In this document: piece by piece, positions 1-9,068 of the stretch | Layout of the letters: each line of letters opens with the position of its first letter | Numbering within the stretch: the first letter of the stretch is position 1 | NCBI RefSeq assembly: GCF_029625335.1 | Contig: NZ_CP121111.1 | Location: forward strand, 1,612,001 to 1,676,000 | Source of the DNA: Flavobacterium nitratireducens | Lineage (GTDB): Bacteria > Bacteroidota > Bacteroidia > Flavobacteriales > Flavobacteriaceae | Direction of reading: 5' to 3' | Length of the DNA: 64,000 nt | Notes under the pieces: generated by a model | Database searches by the model: none | Seen by the model: the letters and a program-made list of their open reading frames with translations, nothing else | What the model was told of the DNA's origin: nothing | Position numbers and translations under genes: made by a program

Positions 1-1
1 C

Positions 2-664
2 ACCTTGATTTTTGAAACACAATATGTCATTTTAATAGCACTTATTACTATTGTTATTGTGTATTTCAAATCCAGATTAGCCGATAGAAATATCGTTGCC
101 AGTAGCATCATATTTGTTCTTATTTCAGGCTTTGTATTATCCGTTGATTATGTTTTTAACAATGTATTTAAACAACATCATAGAGACCGTTTTAATATTC
201 TATTAGGCAAAACAGTCGATTTGAAAGGGATTGGATACAACACTAACCAATCGGAAATTGCAATAGGTTCCGGCGGTTGGTTTGGAAAAGGATTTTTGGA
301 AGGCACACAAACCAAAGGAGGTTTCGTACCAGAGCAACACACCGATTATATTTTTACAACGGTTGGCGAAGAATGGGGATTCATAGGCTCATTAGTTGTT
401 ATTGCCTTATTTGTAACCCTATTATTAAGAATTATATTCCTAGCTGAAAGACAAAAAACTAAATTCAGTCGAGTATATGGTTATTGTACCGCTGGTATTT
501 TATTCATTCATTTCTTTGTAAATATCGCTATGGTCATTGGAATTTTCCCGACCATTGGAGTACCTCTACCTTTCTTTTCATACGGAGGATCCGGTTTATG
601 GGGTTTTACCATTTTACTTTTTATCTTCCTTAAAATGGATGCTAATAAGGTGAATGAGTGGTAA
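2..664 (+). CDS. rodA: RodA/FtsW-family SEDS glycosyltransferase, C-terminal part
   Basis: This is the C-terminal ~220 residues of a SEDS protein; the reading frame is open to the left edge, so the start lies outside the window. SEDS proteins polymerise peptidoglycan glycan strands from lipid II in the inner membrane, and RodA serves the elongation machinery. Visible features are several hydrophobic segments, the large periplasmic loop motif VPEQHTDYIFTTVGEEWGF (about residues 109-127 of the visible part), and the family hallmark VPLPFFSYGGSGL near the C-terminus. RodA is preferred over FtsW because the protein ends soon after the last helix, but the missing N-terminus and unseen neighbours prevent certainty. 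The stop is followed 18 bp later by the convergent end of the nuclease gene. Confidence 0.88.
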   Translation, partial: TLIFETQYVILIALITIVIVYFKSRLADRNIVASSIIFVLISGFVLSVDYVFNNVFKQHHRDRFNILLGKTVDLKGIGYNTNQSEIAIGSGGWFGKGFLEGTQTKGGFVPEQHTDYIFTTVGEEWGFIGSLVVIALFVTLLLRIIFLAERQKTKFSRVYGYCTAGILFIHFFVNIAMVIGIFPTIGVPLPFFSYGGSGLWGFTILLFIFLKMDANKVNEW

Positions 665-682
665 AGAAATCGCTCTTCAAAG

Positions 683-1510
683 TTACTTTCTTAGCCACGA
701 ATCAATAGCAACAATCTTTTCTAATCTGTTTTCTATCTGATCATCCAATTTAGGAAAGAAATCAATTCCTGTTAAAGATTCAATTTCATCAACAGAAACA
801 ACATAATCGAAAATAGACCTAGTACTTTTTTCATTAGGCACTAAAAAAGCAATTAATTTATAATTTCCATTGCTATGATTTAAAGCAATTTTGTAGAAAT
901 AATTAGGCACAACAACTTTTTCCGTACCAATTGTTCTTTTATTTCCTTTTAGTACTCCACCAGTGACGATAAAAAGTCCGTCGAATTTAACCGCCCAAAA
1001 CCTCATTTTTTGCTCTATTCGATTCCAGATACCGGAATTAAATTCAGGCTGCTGAGGACTAATATTTGAGGTATAAAAAGTATCATTATAAGCATCTAAA
1101 TCAAACTCCATATCGGCAGCAGGGCACAAATGTCCTTTGTCATAACCAGACTTTTTATAATTGCGCCAGTCAGCCGATTGCGTTTTTACTTTTGGGTCTT
1201 GAATAAAAAAAGGGCGCTTAAAATCACTTCTTTTAATATAATCCTTCTTTAGTTCATAGGCTACCCATTCGGCTTGTTCGGCTTTTTCATTATAAGACAA
1301 AGTAAAATAGTGGTGATACACTATTTGGGATTGAGTGGCTTTAGGCAAGTAGTCAATATCAGAATTAGTAGGTAAATGAGATTGGGTTTTAAAATCAACT
1401 TCAATTTTATTTGATTTACCAAAAAGTTCAATTTGTAAAACTTCGTTTTGTTTACAAGCTAAAAGCAACATTACAAAAGCTCCTAAAATAATTCCAAATT
1501 TTGTATTCAT
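683..1510 (-). CDS. DNA/RNA non-specific endonuclease (NUC1/EndA family), lipoprotein
   Basis: A 275-aa secreted nuclease of the beta-beta-alpha-metal type. The N-terminus (LLLACK) is a lipoprotein signal with the lipobox cysteine near residue 19. The catalytic DRGH-type motif appears as YDKGHLCPAADM around residues 124-135, giving the general-base histidine. The downstream YTSNISPQQPEFN segment supplies the conserved Asn that binds Mg2+ in this family. Such enzymes degrade extracellular DNA and RNA, probably for nutrient scavenging. It is co-oriented with the processing protease upstream but separated from it by a terminator hairpin, so it is probably transcribed alone. Confidence 0.88.
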   Translation of the reverse strand: MNTKFGIILGAFVMLLLACKQNEVLQIELFGKSNKIEVDFKTQSHLPTNSDIDYLPKATQSQIVYHHYFTLSYNEKAEQAEWVAYELKKDYIKRSDFKRPFFIQDPKVKTQSADWRNYKKSGYDKGHLCPAADMEFDLDAYNDTFYTSNISPQQPEFNSGIWNRIEQKMRFWAVKFDGLFIVTGGVLKGNKRTIGTEKVVVPNYFYKIALNHSNGNYKLIAFLVPNEKSTRSIFDYVVSVDEIESLTGIDFFPKLDDQIENRLEKIVAIDSWLRK

Positions 1511-1528
1511 TTATATAACAGTAAAAGA

Positions 1529-1563
1529 AAAACGCTCTGAAATTAATGTTTTTCAGAGCGTTC
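1529..1563 (-). terminator. Rho-independent terminator after the processing protease gene
   Basis: The arms AACGCTCTGAAA and TTTCAGAGCGTT form a near-perfect stem with a short loop. On the minus strand the stem is followed by a T-rich run, as expected for termination of the protease gene before the nuclease gene. Confidence 0.8.
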
Positions 1564-1583
1564 TTTATATCATTTCAAATCGA

Positions 1584-3833
1584 TTAGGATTTAGCTAATT
1601 TTTCTTTTTTTAATTTATTAGCAGGGATAACATTTTTCTTCAAGTTAACTCTGGTTTGTAAGTCATCTAAAACATTTAAAGCTTCTTCTATATAAATATC
1701 TTTAGACAAACTTTCGTGCCAACGCTCTCTTTTTTCTTTTAAGATATTGTCTTTACTCATTTGTTCTAATTCATGAGGCAAAGATGTAAATTTTAAATTG
1801 TTTTTGTAATCAAAAATTGGTTTAAATTTTTTAGCTTTTTCTTCGATAGCAGCTTGTGCTTTTCTAAACTTATCAATGTTTAAGCTATACTCGTTTTCGT
1901 CACTACGAGCATCAATCCATTTTGCGTTTTCATCAATTAATTTGAATTGAGGATTTGCTGCAATACGCTCTTTACTATTTAAAACAGCCTTATTAAAATT
2001 TTCATTGCTTTTCCAAACACTATATTCAGCAGGATCAATTTTATCCCATGGCATTGCGTTTTCAACATCACGCTCTCCCATTTTTAAATACGAATAACGA
2101 TCAGGCATAACAACATCACTGCTTACCCCTTCTAATTGTGTTGAACCTCCGTTAATTCTATAAAATTTTTGAGTAGTGGTTTTAAGCGCACCTAAGTCAC
2201 CTAATTCATTACTACGAACAAATTGATTTAAATCGATCACGTTTTGAACTGTACCTTTACCATAAGTTTGTTTACTACCTATGATCACACCACGTTTATA
2301 ATCTTGAATAGCAGCAGCTAATATCTCAGAAGCCGAAGCAGAGAAACTATTAACCATGATTACTAATGGCCCATCCCATTCGATTTTTTTATCTTTATCG
2401 TATAGAACTTCTTTCTTTCTACCTGCCGATTTGATTTGAACAATAGGACCTTGTTCAATAAATAAACCTGCAATATCCACTACGGTAGACAAAGAACCTC
2501 CTCCATCATCACGAACATCTAATACAATTCCGTCAACCTTAGCTTGTTTTAGTCTGGCAACTTCAATAGCGATATCTTTACCTGCATCTCTTCCATCTTT
2601 ATTTTCAAAATTGATATAAAATTTAGGCAAGTAAATCACTCCATATTTAAGTCCGTTTTTATCAACAATACTTGACTTTGCATAGGTTTCTTCAATTTCA
2701 ACCACATCTCTAATGATAGAAATTACTTTTATAGTTCCATCCACTTTTTTGATAGTTAAGCGAACTTCAGTTCCTTTTGGTCCTTTAATTTTCTTAACCA
2801 CATCGTCTAAGCGCATACCCACAACATCAACAGGCTGATCATCACCTTGCGCTACTTTGATAATTAAATCCCCAGCTTCTAATTCTTTTCCTCTCCAAGC
2901 TGGTCCTCCTGAAATTAATTCAGAAATCTCAGTATAGTCATTTTTCTTTTGTAATCGAGCTCCAATTCCTTCCAATGTCCCACTCATACTTACATCAAAA
3001 CGCTCTTTTTCCTCAGGAGCAAAATAATTCGTATGTGGATCAAAACGAGCAGTGATTGAATTTATATAAACCGAAAACCAATCATTTCGATCTAAATCTT
3101 TCATAAATCCAAAATACTCATCCAAAGATTTAGAAGTAGAAGTACGTGTTTCTTTTTCTAATTCTTCGAAAGATTTAACTTCAATAACGGCTTTAGAATC
3201 GTCTTTTTTTGTTGTTTCTGATACAGCATCTTCATCCGAAGTAGATGTAGGATTACTAAGCATATCCGTTTCTTCTTTAGAAAGCTTTCCTTTATTTTCT
3301 TGCAATTTCAATCGGTCTGTCAATGAAGAAAGAGTCGTTAATTTTAATTGCTTTCTCCAACGCTCTTTTAATTCAGCATTTGTTTTTGCATAAGGAGCTT
3401 TTTCATAATCCGTATTAAAACTTTCATCGATAGTATAATCAAAAGGATTTTTCAAAATCTCTTTATATACATCTTGACTTTCTTTCATTCTTTGCATTAA
3501 ACGGTCGTATGTCAATGAAAAAAAACTTAAATCTTTATTCATCAACTGATCATCCAACTCTAATTCATATTTTGCAAATTCATCAATATCCGATTGTAGA
3601 AAGAAACGTTTCGAAGGATCTAACGCCTGAATGTAATCTTTATACACTCCTTTTGAAAAATTATCATCAATAGTAGCTGGGCTGTAATGTCCTTTTTCAA
3701 TAACGAATGTCAACAATTCCAATAGCAATTTATCTTTATCCGTTTCATCACCTGAAACTGATTTCATTTTAAATGCAAACAATGTTACCGATAGAAAAAC
3801 TATGGCAAGTAGTATTTTATAATTTCTCTTCAT
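1584..3833 (-). CDS. Carboxy-terminal processing protease (S41A, Prc/Tsp type)
   Basis: A tail-specific serine protease of about 749 aa if started at MKRNYKILL; an ATG seven codons upstream (3854) is also possible, but the chosen start leaves a cleaner signal anchor. Order: signal/TM segment, helical N-terminal domain, PDZ domain around residues 290-370 (motif LEGIGARL), S41 catalytic core with the serine in SFSASASE and the lysine in YGKGTVQ about 25 residues later, then the C-terminal domain typical of the long Prc form. These proteases act in the periplasm and clip C-termini of envelope proteins. A low-complexity, Asp/Ser/Lys-rich insertion precedes the PDZ domain. An 8-nt homopolymer at 3520-3527 is read correctly here. 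Confidence 0.93.
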   Translation of the reverse strand: MKRNYKILLAIVFLSVTLFAFKMKSVSGDETDKDKLLLELLTFVIEKGHYSPATIDDNFSKGVYKDYIQALDPSKRFFLQSDIDEFAKYELELDDQLMNKDLSFFSLTYDRLMQRMKESQDVYKEILKNPFDYTIDESFNTDYEKAPYAKTNAELKERWRKQLKLTTLSSLTDRLKLQENKGKLSKEETDMLSNPTSTSDEDAVSETTKKDDSKAVIEVKSFEELEKETRTSTSKSLDEYFGFMKDLDRNDWFSVYINSITARFDPHTNYFAPEEKERFDVSMSGTLEGIGARLQKKNDYTEISELISGGPAWRGKELEAGDLIIKVAQGDDQPVDVVGMRLDDVVKKIKGPKGTEVRLTIKKVDGTIKVISIIRDVVEIEETYAKSSIVDKNGLKYGVIYLPKFYINFENKDGRDAGKDIAIEVARLKQAKVDGIVLDVRDDGGGSLSTVVDIAGLFIEQGPIVQIKSAGRKKEVLYDKDKKIEWDGPLVIMVNSFSASASEILAAAIQDYKRGVIIGSKQTYGKGTVQNVIDLNQFVRSNELGDLGALKTTTQKFYRINGGSTQLEGVSSDVVMPDRYSYLKMGERDVENAMPWDKIDPAEYSVWKSNENFNKAVLNSKERIAANPQFKLIDENAKWIDARSDENEYSLNIDKFRKAQAAIEEKAKKFKPIFDYKNNLKFTSLPHELEQMSKDNILKEKRERWHESLSKDIYIEEALNVLDDLQTRVNLKKNVIPANKLKKEKLAKS

Positions 3834-4026
3834 AAGACTAATAATAGTATTCATTCATTTTTTAAACTAAGTTAAAGGAAATTCTAAGCCAACAATGATA
3901 AGGCTTCTATAATTTTTTGTTAAAGATATAAAATTGTTCTTTTCTTAATCCTAATAATCTTCGAACTCAATAAAATTTATTTACTTTGTTTGAAAATAAG
4001 ACACTTCCCAAACAATTCATCAAAAA

Positions 4027-4806
4027 ATGAGCCAAAATAACCCCCTAATATTAATTACTAATGACGATGGAGTGACTGCTCCAGGTATTCAAGCTTTAAT
4101 TGCTGTCATGTCTGAAATTGGAGAAATTGTAGTGGTTGCACCAGATAAACCGCAAAGCGGAATGGGACATGCCATTACTACCAATGAAACCTTATATTTA
4201 AATAAAATTTCAACCGAAAAAGATACTATAGCCATTTACAGCTGCTCTGGTACACCTGCCGATTGTGTTAAAATTGCCACTAACGAAGTCGTAAATAGAA
4301 AACCTGATTTATGTGTTTCAGGAATTAATCATGGCTCAAATTCTTCTATCAACGTAATTTACTCTGGAACAATGAGTGCCGCAATCGAAGCTGGTATTGA
4401 AGGGATTCCTGCAATAGGCTTTTCGCTATTAGACTTTGATTGGAATGCAAATTTTGAAGAAATAAAGCCTTTTATTCGCAAAATCACTTTAGAAGTTCTA
4501 GCTAATAAATTACCAAAAGATGTGGTTTTGAATGTAAATTTCCCAAAACTAAAACAGGAGGAAATCAAAGGCATAAAAATTTGCCGACAAGCCAAAGCTT
4601 ATTGGAAAGAAAATTTCCATAAAAGACAAACCCCTCAAGGTCGTGATTATTATTGGCTTTCTGGTGAATTCATAAACCAAGACCATGGCGAAGACACCGA
4701 TGAATGGGCTTTAAAAAACGGTTATATTTCAATCGTACCCGTTCAGTTTGACCTCACAGCTTATCATGCTACCCAACAACTCAACACTTGGAATTGGAAA
4801 CAATAA
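4027..4806 (+). CDS. surE: 5'/3'-nucleotidase SurE
   Basis: 259 aa, the usual length for SurE. The metal-binding motif TNDDG is at residues 11-15, followed by the SGT (PADC) and SGINHGSN motifs that complete the active site. SurE is a divalent-metal nucleoside monophosphatase active on 5'- and 3'-nucleotides, linked to stationary-phase survival. It lies 78 bp upstream of lpxB in the same direction, a neighbourhood commonly seen in Flavobacteriaceae. The ATG start follows an AT-rich leader with no Shine-Dalgarno sequence, as is usual for the phylum. Confidence 0.95.
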   Translation: MSQNNPLILITNDDGVTAPGIQALIAVMSEIGEIVVVAPDKPQSGMGHAITTNETLYLNKISTEKDTIAIYSCSGTPADCVKIATNEVVNRKPDLCVSGINHGSNSSINVIYSGTMSAAIEAGIEGIPAIGFSLLDFDWNANFEEIKPFIRKITLEVLANKLPKDVVLNVNFPKLKQEEIKGIKICRQAKAYWKENFHKRQTPQGRDYYWLSGEFINQDHGEDTDEWALKNGYISIVPVQFDLTAYHATQQLNTWNWKQ

Positions 4807-4884
4807 ACCATTAAAAGAGCATCTTACTTGATTCCTGAAAATGGAATAAGTAATTTTGAATACTTATAAAATTAAAAACTAACA

Positions 4885-6000
4885 ATGAAATACTACATCA
4901 TAGCAGGAGAAGCTTCGGGCGATTTACATGGTTCAAACCTAATGAAAGCGCTTTTAAAACAAGACAACAAAACTGAAATCCGCTTTTGGGGAGGTGATTT
5001 AATGCAGGCTGTGGGTGGAACATTAGTTAAACACTATCGCGATTTAGCTTTCATGGGATTTGTAGAAGTAGTATTTAATTTGAAAACCATATTAAATAAC
5101 ATTAAAATCTGTAAAGAAGACATCTCTCAATTCCAGCCCGATGTAATTATTTTTATTGATTATCCCGGTTTTAATATGCGAATTGCCCAATGGGCTAAAG
5201 AATTAGGAATTAAAACCCACTATTATATTTCTCCTCAAATTTGGGCATGGAAAGAAAGCCGAATTAAAGCCATCAAAAGAGATATTGATAAGATGTATGT
5301 GATTTTGCCTTTTGAGAAAAACTTCTACGAAGACAAACACCACTATCCTGTAGAATTTGTAGGTCATCCACTAATTGATGCTATCCAAAATCAAAAACCA
5401 ATTGATGCTGCCACTTTTAGAACAGAAAATCAATTGAGTGAAAAACCAATTATTGCTTTACTTCCTGGCAGTAGAAAACAAGAAATCACTAAAATGCTTT
5501 CAATCATGCTAAGTGTTGTTGATGATTTCCCTGAATACCAATTTGTAATTGCTGGTGCCCCTAGTCAGGAATACGAGTTTTACAAAACCTTCATAACCAA
5601 AAAGAACATCAAATTCATTTCGAATAAAACCTATGATTTGTTGAAAACTGCACATGCAGCCTTGGTTACATCTGGAACAGCTACCTTAGAAACAGCACTT
5701 TTTAAGGTTCCAGAAGTTGTTTGTTATAAAGGAAGTTGGATTTCCTACCAAATCGCAAAACGTATTATCACCCTGAAATACATTTCATTAGTAAATTTAA
5801 TAATGGACCAAGAAGTAGTAACTGAATTAATCCAAGATAATTGTAATACTAAAAACATCAAAAAGGAGTTAACTAAAATACTAAACCCTGAGTACCGAAA
5901 AAATCTTTTAACCCAATACGATACCTTGGAACAAAAATTAGGAGGAACAGGGGCTAGTGAAAAAACAGCTCAATTAATAATTTCTGATTTAAATGTTTAA
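4885..6000 (+). CDS. lpxB: Lipid-A-disaccharide synthase
   Basis: 371 aa GT19 glycosyltransferase. It joins UDP-2,3-diacylglucosamine and lipid X to give the lipid A disaccharide on the cytoplasmic face of the inner membrane. Motifs seen: the N-terminal GEASGDLHG, the IDYPGFNMR segment, and the C-terminal donor-binding region SGTATLETALF. Its stop overlaps the start of the NlpC/P60 gene by 8 bp, which indicates translational coupling. Confidence 0.95.
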   Translation: MKYYIIAGEASGDLHGSNLMKALLKQDNKTEIRFWGGDLMQAVGGTLVKHYRDLAFMGFVEVVFNLKTILNNIKICKEDISQFQPDVIIFIDYPGFNMRIAQWAKELGIKTHYYISPQIWAWKESRIKAIKRDIDKMYVILPFEKNFYEDKHHYPVEFVGHPLIDAIQNQKPIDAATFRTENQLSEKPIIALLPGSRKQEITKMLSIMLSVVDDFPEYQFVIAGAPSQEYEFYKTFITKKNIKFISNKTYDLLKTAHAALVTSGTATLETALFKVPEVVCYKGSWISYQIAKRIITLKYISLVNLIMDQEVVTELIQDNCNTKNIKKELTKILNPEYRKNLLTQYDTLEQKLGGTGASEKTAQLIISDLNV

Positions 6001-6484
6001 AAAACTAGTAACCCCACTACTACTATTACTACTATTACCAGTGGTTTTCACCTCTTGTAAATCTACTTCGGCAAGCACATCTAAAAGCAACAATCGATTA
6101 GCCGAGCAAATTATCGAATCGGCATCCGATCATTTAGGTGCACCCTACAGAAGCTCTGGAACTACAAAATCTGGATTTGATTGTTCCGGTTTAGTGTATT
6201 CTACCTTTAGCCGCTTCGACATCAAACTCCCTAGAAGCTCATCAGAACAAGCCAGAGTGGGAATCGATTTAGGAAGAGACTTTTCTAAAGCTCAAAAAGG
6301 CGATCTAATATTTTTCAAGACCAACAATCGAAACCAAATTAATCATGTAGGCATTGTAATTGAAGTAAAAGACGACGAAATACAATTCATCCATTCTTCA
6401 ACATCAAAAGGAGTGATAATCTCCTCGACCAAAGAAGCTTACTACAAAAAAAGCTTTGTAAAAATCAATAGAATTTTATTATAA
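5993..6484 (+). CDS. NlpC/P60-family peptidoglycan hydrolase, lipoprotein (Spr-like)
   Basis: 163 aa with a lipoprotein signal (leucine-rich core ending in FTSCKS). The NlpC/P60 fold carries the catalytic cysteine in FDCSGLVY (about residue 66), the histidine in NHVGIVIE, and a third polar residue in FIHSSTSKGV. The family cleaves D-Glu-gamma-diaminopimelate cross-peptides, here probably at the outer membrane. It overlaps the end of lpxB by 8 bp, so both are likely on one transcript. Confidence 0.92.
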   Translation: MFKKLVTPLLLLLLLPVVFTSCKSTSASTSKSNNRLAEQIIESASDHLGAPYRSSGTTKSGFDCSGLVYSTFSRFDIKLPRSSSEQARVGIDLGRDFSKAQKGDLIFFKTNNRNQINHVGIVIEVKDDEIQFIHSSTSKGVIISSTKEAYYKKSFVKINRILL

Positions 6485-6522
6485 AAAACTAAATAATTAA
6501 AGAAAATTAGTACTTTAGAATT

Positions 6523-8550
6523 ATGAAAGTACTACATTTTCCATTGGCCAGAATTAGCATAGGTTTTCTACTAGGAATACTAGTGGCTTATTACTGGATT
6601 CCTAATCCTAAATATACTTTTGGACTACTACTCCTTTCTTTCATTGGTTTATCACTTTCTTTTTGGGCTTCAAAGAACACTTGGACTAGTAAATTCTGTT
6701 TTGGATTACTTTCCTATCTTATTTCCTTTTTGATAGGTATGACAAGCGTAATGGTTCAAACCGATACTTTCCGAAAGAACCATTACAGTCATTTTAACTC
6801 AAAAAACAATAAAGAAGTGCTAGTTAGTCTAGTCATCCAAGAAAAAATTAAAAACATTCAAAACTATGAACGCTATGTTGGCATCATTCAAACAATTAAT
6901 AACCAAAAATATTTCGGAAAAATTCTGATAAATCTTCCTAAAAGGAAATACAATAAAGCAATTGAAGTGGGAACCATTATACAACTACGAACCCAACTTT
7001 TACCCAACAAAAAGCCTAAAAACCCGAATCAGTTTGACTACAGTAATTACCTAAAGAACAAACAAATATACGTCCAAATATTTGCTAATCCTGAATCTAT
7101 TAAAATAGCTCAGCAAGCTAGAAAAGACATCTGGTATTACACAGCTAAACTGAATTCAAAAATTACTAAAAACCTAGAAACCAACCATTTTAACCCCGAA
7201 GCTTTAGCGATAGCAACTGCATTAATTTTAGGACAGCGTCAAGAAATTGCTCCTGAAATCATCCAAGATTATCAATATGCAGGGGCTGTTCATATCTTAT
7301 CAGTCTCTGGTTTACATGTGGGTTTTATTTTTTTATTCTTAAATTTTATACTCCAAACCATTCCAAACACTAGGAAAGGCTCATTTTTAAAATTATGCCT
7401 CATTTTAACTAGCCTTTTTTCATTTGCCTTAATAGCTGGCCTATCTGCTTCAGTAGTGCGTTCTGTTACCATGTTTTCATTTGTAGCCATAGGTTTTCAT
7501 CTAAAAAGAAACGTCAACATCTACCATACGCTAATTGTTTCTATACTTTTAATTTTACTTTTCCAACCGTACTTTCTTTTTGACGTAGGTTTTCAACTCA
7601 GTTATCTTGCTGTATTTTTTATCATTTGGTTCCAACCTATTTTACAATCGTATTGGCAACCCAAAAACAAATTCATCAAATACTGCTGGGATATCCTCAC
7701 TGTTTCTTTTGCAGCGCAAATAGGTACTTTGCCTCTAAGCTTGTATTATTTCCATCAGTTTCCTGGACTATTTTTCATAACAAACTTAGCGGTAATACCT
7801 TTATTAAGTGTTATTATGCTTTTAGGAGTACTAATTATGGTTTTAGCAGCTTTAAATGGGCTTACTATTTGGCTAGTAAAACCATTTGAATGGAGCATAC
7901 AAATTCTAAATCAAATTATTCATTTCATTGCCTCATTTGAACAATTCATCATTAAAGACATTCCTTTTAATGGACTATTTCTTGTTTTCAGCTATATTGT
8001 AATCATCACAACAATTCTTTGGTTTAAAAAACATCATTTTAACCAACTCTTATGCGTACTTGTATCCATCATTAGTTTACAGTCAGCAATAATACTTAAC
8101 AACTGGCGTATTGCTCAGCAAAGCGAATGGATTGTTTTTCATCTAAAAAAGAAGACACTTCTGGTTCAAAGAGAAGGAAATGAAGTGTACACTTATAGCA
8201 ATGATTCTACTATTACCGAAAACAAGTCACTAAAATCCTATTTAATTAATCATTTCAGCCAAATAAAAAAGAAAGAATCACTGAGTCACACTGCCTATTT
8301 TAATGGCAAAAAAATATTAATTTTAGATAGCTTTGGTATTTTTCCAAAAAATTCAAAACCTGATATTGTTGTACTGACTCAAACGCCGAAAGTCAACTTA
8401 GACCGTTTTCTCCTAACGGTAAAACCTAAAATAATTATTGCAGATGGTTCCAATTACCAATCTATACTAAAACAATGGCAGAAAAGTTGTGAAAAACAAA
8501 AAATCCCTTTTCATGCTACTGCCGAAAAGGGATTCTTTCAATTAAACTAA
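6523..8550 (+). CDS. comEC: ComEC/Rec2-family DNA-uptake membrane protein
   Basis: 675-aa polytopic protein. An N-terminal DUF4131-type region with two to three helices and an OB-like stretch is followed by the Competence domain: LILGQRQEI, then VHILSVSGLHVGFIF, then a long multi-helix region. Full-length ComEC carries a C-terminal metallo-beta-lactamase-like domain. Here only a short degenerate version remains, with no HxHxDH motif, as is common in Flavobacteriaceae. Role: translocation of single-stranded DNA across the inner membrane during transformation. Its last ~50 bp contain the terminator of the convergent thioredoxin gene. Confidence 0.9.
   Translation: MKVLHFPLARISIGFLLGILVAYYWIPNPKYTFGLLLLSFIGLSLSFWASKNTWTSKFCFGLLSYLISFLIGMTSVMVQTDTFRKNHYSHFNSKNNKEVLVSLVIQEKIKNIQNYERYVGIIQTINNQKYFGKILINLPKRKYNKAIEVGTIIQLRTQLLPNKKPKNPNQFDYSNYLKNKQIYVQIFANPESIKIAQQARKDIWYYTAKLNSKITKNLETNHFNPEALAIATALILGQRQEIAPEIIQDYQYAGAVHILSVSGLHVGFIFLFLNFILQTIPNTRKGSFLKLCLILTSLFSFALIAGLSASVVRSVTMFSFVAIGFHLKRNVNIYHTLIVSILLILLFQPYFLFDVGFQLSYLAVFFIIWFQPILQSYWQPKNKFIKYCWDILTVSFAAQIGTLPLSLYYFHQFPGLFFITNLAVIPLLSVIMLLGVLIMVLAALNGLTIWLVKPFEWSIQILNQIIHFIASFEQFIIKDIPFNGLFLVFSYIVIITTILWFKKHHFNQLLCVLVSIISLQSAIILNNWRIAQQSEWIVFHLKKKTLLVQREGNEVYTYSNDSTITENKSLKSYLINHFSQIKKKESLSHTAYFNGKKILILDSFGIFPKNSKPDIVVLTQTPKVNLDRFLLTVKPKIIIADGSNYQSILKQWQKSCEKQKIPFHATAEKGFFQLN
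8502..8534 (-). terminator. Terminator of the thioredoxin gene, embedded in the 3' end of comEC
   Basis: AATCCCTTTT and AAAAGGGATT form a 10-bp perfect stem with a 13-nt loop. On the minus strand it is followed by TTTTTTG, so it fits termination of the convergent thioredoxin gene. It lies wholly inside the last codons of comEC and encodes part of that protein's C-terminus. Confidence 0.7.
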
Positions 8551-8556
8551 ATTATA

Positions 8557-9017
8557 TCATTTCTGATTCAAAATTCCGTTAGCCACTTCTAACCAAGCAG
8601 TTGGTCCACCAGCAACATAACCTGTTCTTCCTAAACCTTGAAAATTCACTCTCCCATCTGTATTAGTAGCATTTGCAAAAAACACAGTTGGATATCCTTG
8701 AACGCCAAAAGCTTCCTGTAATTCCGAATTTTGTTTCTTAATTTCTAGCGATTGAGGAACCGCACGAGGATAATCTAACTCTACTAAAACCACTTTTTCT
8801 TTTGCCCATTTTTTAAAATCTGGGGTTAGAAAAACTTCTTTTTGCAAACGAATACACCATCCGCACCAGTCACTTCCAGTAAAAAAAGAAATAATGGTTT
8901 GCTTTCCTTGTTACTTACAGCAACTGCCTCTTTCACATCTGTATACCACTTTAATTCCTGTGCTTGAGACGTAACAAGACCACAAAAGAATAAAGCAATT
9001 AAAAATAGTTTCTTCAT
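8557..9017 (-). pseudogene. Thioredoxin-family protein, split by a 1-nt frameshift
   Basis: Two adjacent minus-strand frames together give one thioredoxin-fold protein. The upstream frame has a signal peptide (MKKLFLIALFFCG, chosen start 9017) and runs to SKPLFLF. The downstream frame begins with FTGSDWCGWCIRLQKEVF, which holds the redox motif WCGWC, and continues to the cis-proline region GYPTVFF. The frames meet at a run of seven T (seven A at 8881-8887 on the plus strand); one more base, or a -1 slip at U UUU UUA, restores a 153-aa protein. Family role: periplasmic disulfide reductase or isomerase. As written, translation yields a truncated protein without the CxxC. A sequencing or assembly deletion is the simplest cause. 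Confidence 0.85.
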
Positions 9018-9068
9018 AATTACAATTAGATTCATGCAATAAAAGTAACAAAAATACTGCCAATAATT

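Noticed and set aside
8881..8887. Claiming programmed -1 frameshifting as the explanation for the split genes
   Set aside because: No clear downstream pseudoknot or upstream Shine-Dalgarno stimulator is evident, and simple base loss in homopolymers explains all cases.
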